DNA of 5,317 nucleotides from Synergistaceae bacterium (GTDB lineage Bacteria > Synergistota > Synergistia > Synergistales > Aminobacteriaceae). The translations under genes were made by a program, and so were the position numbers. The notes under the pieces are model-generated. The model was not told the origin of the DNA. It made no database searches and saw only the letters and a program-made list of their open reading frames with translations. The stretch spans positions 1 through 5,317 of the forward strand of contig JAFSLR010000096.1 of NCBI GenBank assembly GCA_017448375.1. Reading direction: 5' to 3'. Positions 4,477 through 5,317 of this stretch are shown piece after piece; position 1 is the first letter of the stretch; the number at the start of each line of letters is the position of its first letter.

Positions 4477-5317
4477 GGGACAGTTACGCCTAGAGTTTTA
4501 GCAAGACCGTGTATCATGTCATCCGTAAGCCTGCTGTATTTTTTAATCTCAGCAAGAGGTTTACCGTCAATAAGCATATCTCTTGCAACCCGTTCATTGG
4601 TTTGAGTAATACCTAAATTTAGGCTATCCCTGCGTTCCTGCTCCAGAACTTTCTCCTGATCCCATTCAGTTAAAAACATACCTTTCACCTCAGCTTTGTT
4701 CAATAACAAAAATTTTTTGATGACAAAATCCTCAGGCATTTCAGAAAGTGTTGCCTCTACTGCATATTCAATGTTGCCCATTATGCTTTGATTCTTCCTG
4801 ATTGCCTCAACAAGCCAGGCATATTCATTAAGAGCTTCACATGAGTTCATCAGGTTCTTGTTCTTACCGTAATTGATATTAAGCATTGTAACTCTGACTT
4901 CAATATCGCCTTCATTATTGAATGCATCGCTTAATCTCAATTCTTTTTTCTCCGGCTGCTTCTCTCTGCCGTTATAGAAGCAAATACATTTAGGAGTCGG
5001 TACAGTCTGAAGAGTTCTGCTGTACTGGTAATAATCACTGCCCGCAATATATTTCTCGTAAAGTTTAGCGGCGTAAATAAAGAATCGCATAGGCATGTTT
5101 GGATTGAATGAACTCTGATGTTCCCACAAATTAAGCTCGTTCAAGATGATAAAAGAAACATCGTTTTTCATGCCAAGATACACAGCATCATCTATAGTGT
5201 TGAACTCGATAGCGTCAGCATCAGTGTATCCAGAACCATTCACAGCATTGTAGAGAGCGAGCGTCCACTCACGGTTATCAGGATTGCCGAAAAGGAAATT
5301 GAATACGCGGTCTTTAT
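4473..5317 (-). CDS. PD-(D/E)XK nuclease family putative transposase (Rpn/PDDEXK_2-like), 5' end outside window
   Basis: The minus frame is open to the window edge, so 280 residues of the C-terminal part are visible, and a GTG at 5243 is probably internal. The segment upstream of that GTG, VFNFLFGNPDNREWTLALYNAVNG, is the typical start of this family. The nuclease core is NDVSFII (near visible residue 54) followed by NLWEHQSSFNPNMPMR (around 64-79). The Asp of NDVSF and the EHQ triplet fit the D...E-x-Q version of PD-(D/E)XK. IYAAKLYEKYI and PTPKCICFYNG follow. The charged C-terminus NERVARDMLIDGKPLAEIKKYSRLTDDMI is usual for Rpn-type proteins. Family members of the Rpn type promote RecA-independent recombination in Escherichia coli, and many are annotated as transposases. 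It overlaps the serine recombinase start by 4 bases, so the two are made together. The promoter lies beyond the window. Confidence 0.85.
   Translation of the reverse strand, partial: KDRVFNFLFGNPDNREWTLALYNAVNGSGYTDADAIEFNTIDDAVYLGMKNDVSFIILNELNLWEHQSSFNPNMPMRFFIYAAKLYEKYIAGSDYYQYSRTLQTVPTPKCICFYNGREKQPEKKELRLSDAFNNEGDIEVRVTMLNINYGKNKNLMNSCEALNEYAWLVEAIRKNQSIMGNIEYAVEATLSEMPEDFVIKKFLLLNKAEVKGMFLTEWDQEKVLEQERRDSLNLGITQTNERVARDMLIDGKPLAEIKKYSRLTDDMIHGLAKTLGVTVP

Noticed and set aside
4354..4605. 83-residue plus-strand ORF across the recombinase-nuclease junction
   Set aside because: Antisense to both supported genes, with no ribosome binding site or recognisable motif.

Overview
The window looks like a junction between an ordinary bacterial chromosome and a small plasmid-derived or integrated accessory region. 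Codons, Shine-Dalgarno sequences and protein families suggest an anaerobic, host-associated bacterium of the Bacillota or Synergistota. That placement rests on the look of the proteins and is only an inference. The DNA is moderately AT-rich, and the AT content is highest just upstream of parA.

Layout. Positions 1-522 (+) hold the 3' end of a nucleotidyltransferase-family gene (NTP_transf_5-like, as found in glycan loci). Positions 523-920 carry no convincing gene: there are short repeats, one weak minus-strand ORF (608-811), and then a very AT-rich promoter/operator region (837-909). Positions 921-3703 (+) hold a maintenance-type operon. It contains parA (921-1697), a ribbon-helix-helix partner that overlaps it by one base (1697-1999), a 61-residue putative antitoxin (2017-2202), a GNAT acetyltransferase that is probably its toxin (2205-2783), and, after an interruption, a 117-residue winged-helix-like protein (3350-3703).

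The interruption (about 2784-3316) differs from the rest of the operon. It has a minus-strand remnant resembling the C-terminus of a radical-SAM-type protein, a plus-strand orphan ORF (2989-3294) with no credible ribosome binding site, and a perfect 19-bp tandem duplication (3278-3315) that resembles an IS21-family end or an iteron pair. An 8-bp direct repeat (TCAGATTT) lies at 2770-2777 and 3274-3281. Removing the DNA between its copies would leave the GNAT gene essentially complete and bring it close to the 3350 gene.

Positions 3718-5317 (-) hold a translationally coupled pair read toward the operon. The first is a PD-(D/E)XK nuclease/putative transposase of the Rpn/PDDEXK_2 type, truncated by the window edge. 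It is followed, with a 4-base ATGA overlap, by a small serine recombinase.

How the genes may work together: ParA plus the RHH protein would segregate or stabilise the element and autoregulate through the AT-rich operator. The toxin-antitoxin pair on the same transcript would penalise loss. The winged-helix protein could be a regulator or replication accessory. The nuclease-recombinase pair supplies DNA cutting and rejoining and may be a separate mobile module. No tRNA, rRNA, CRISPR array or clear intrinsic terminator was seen.
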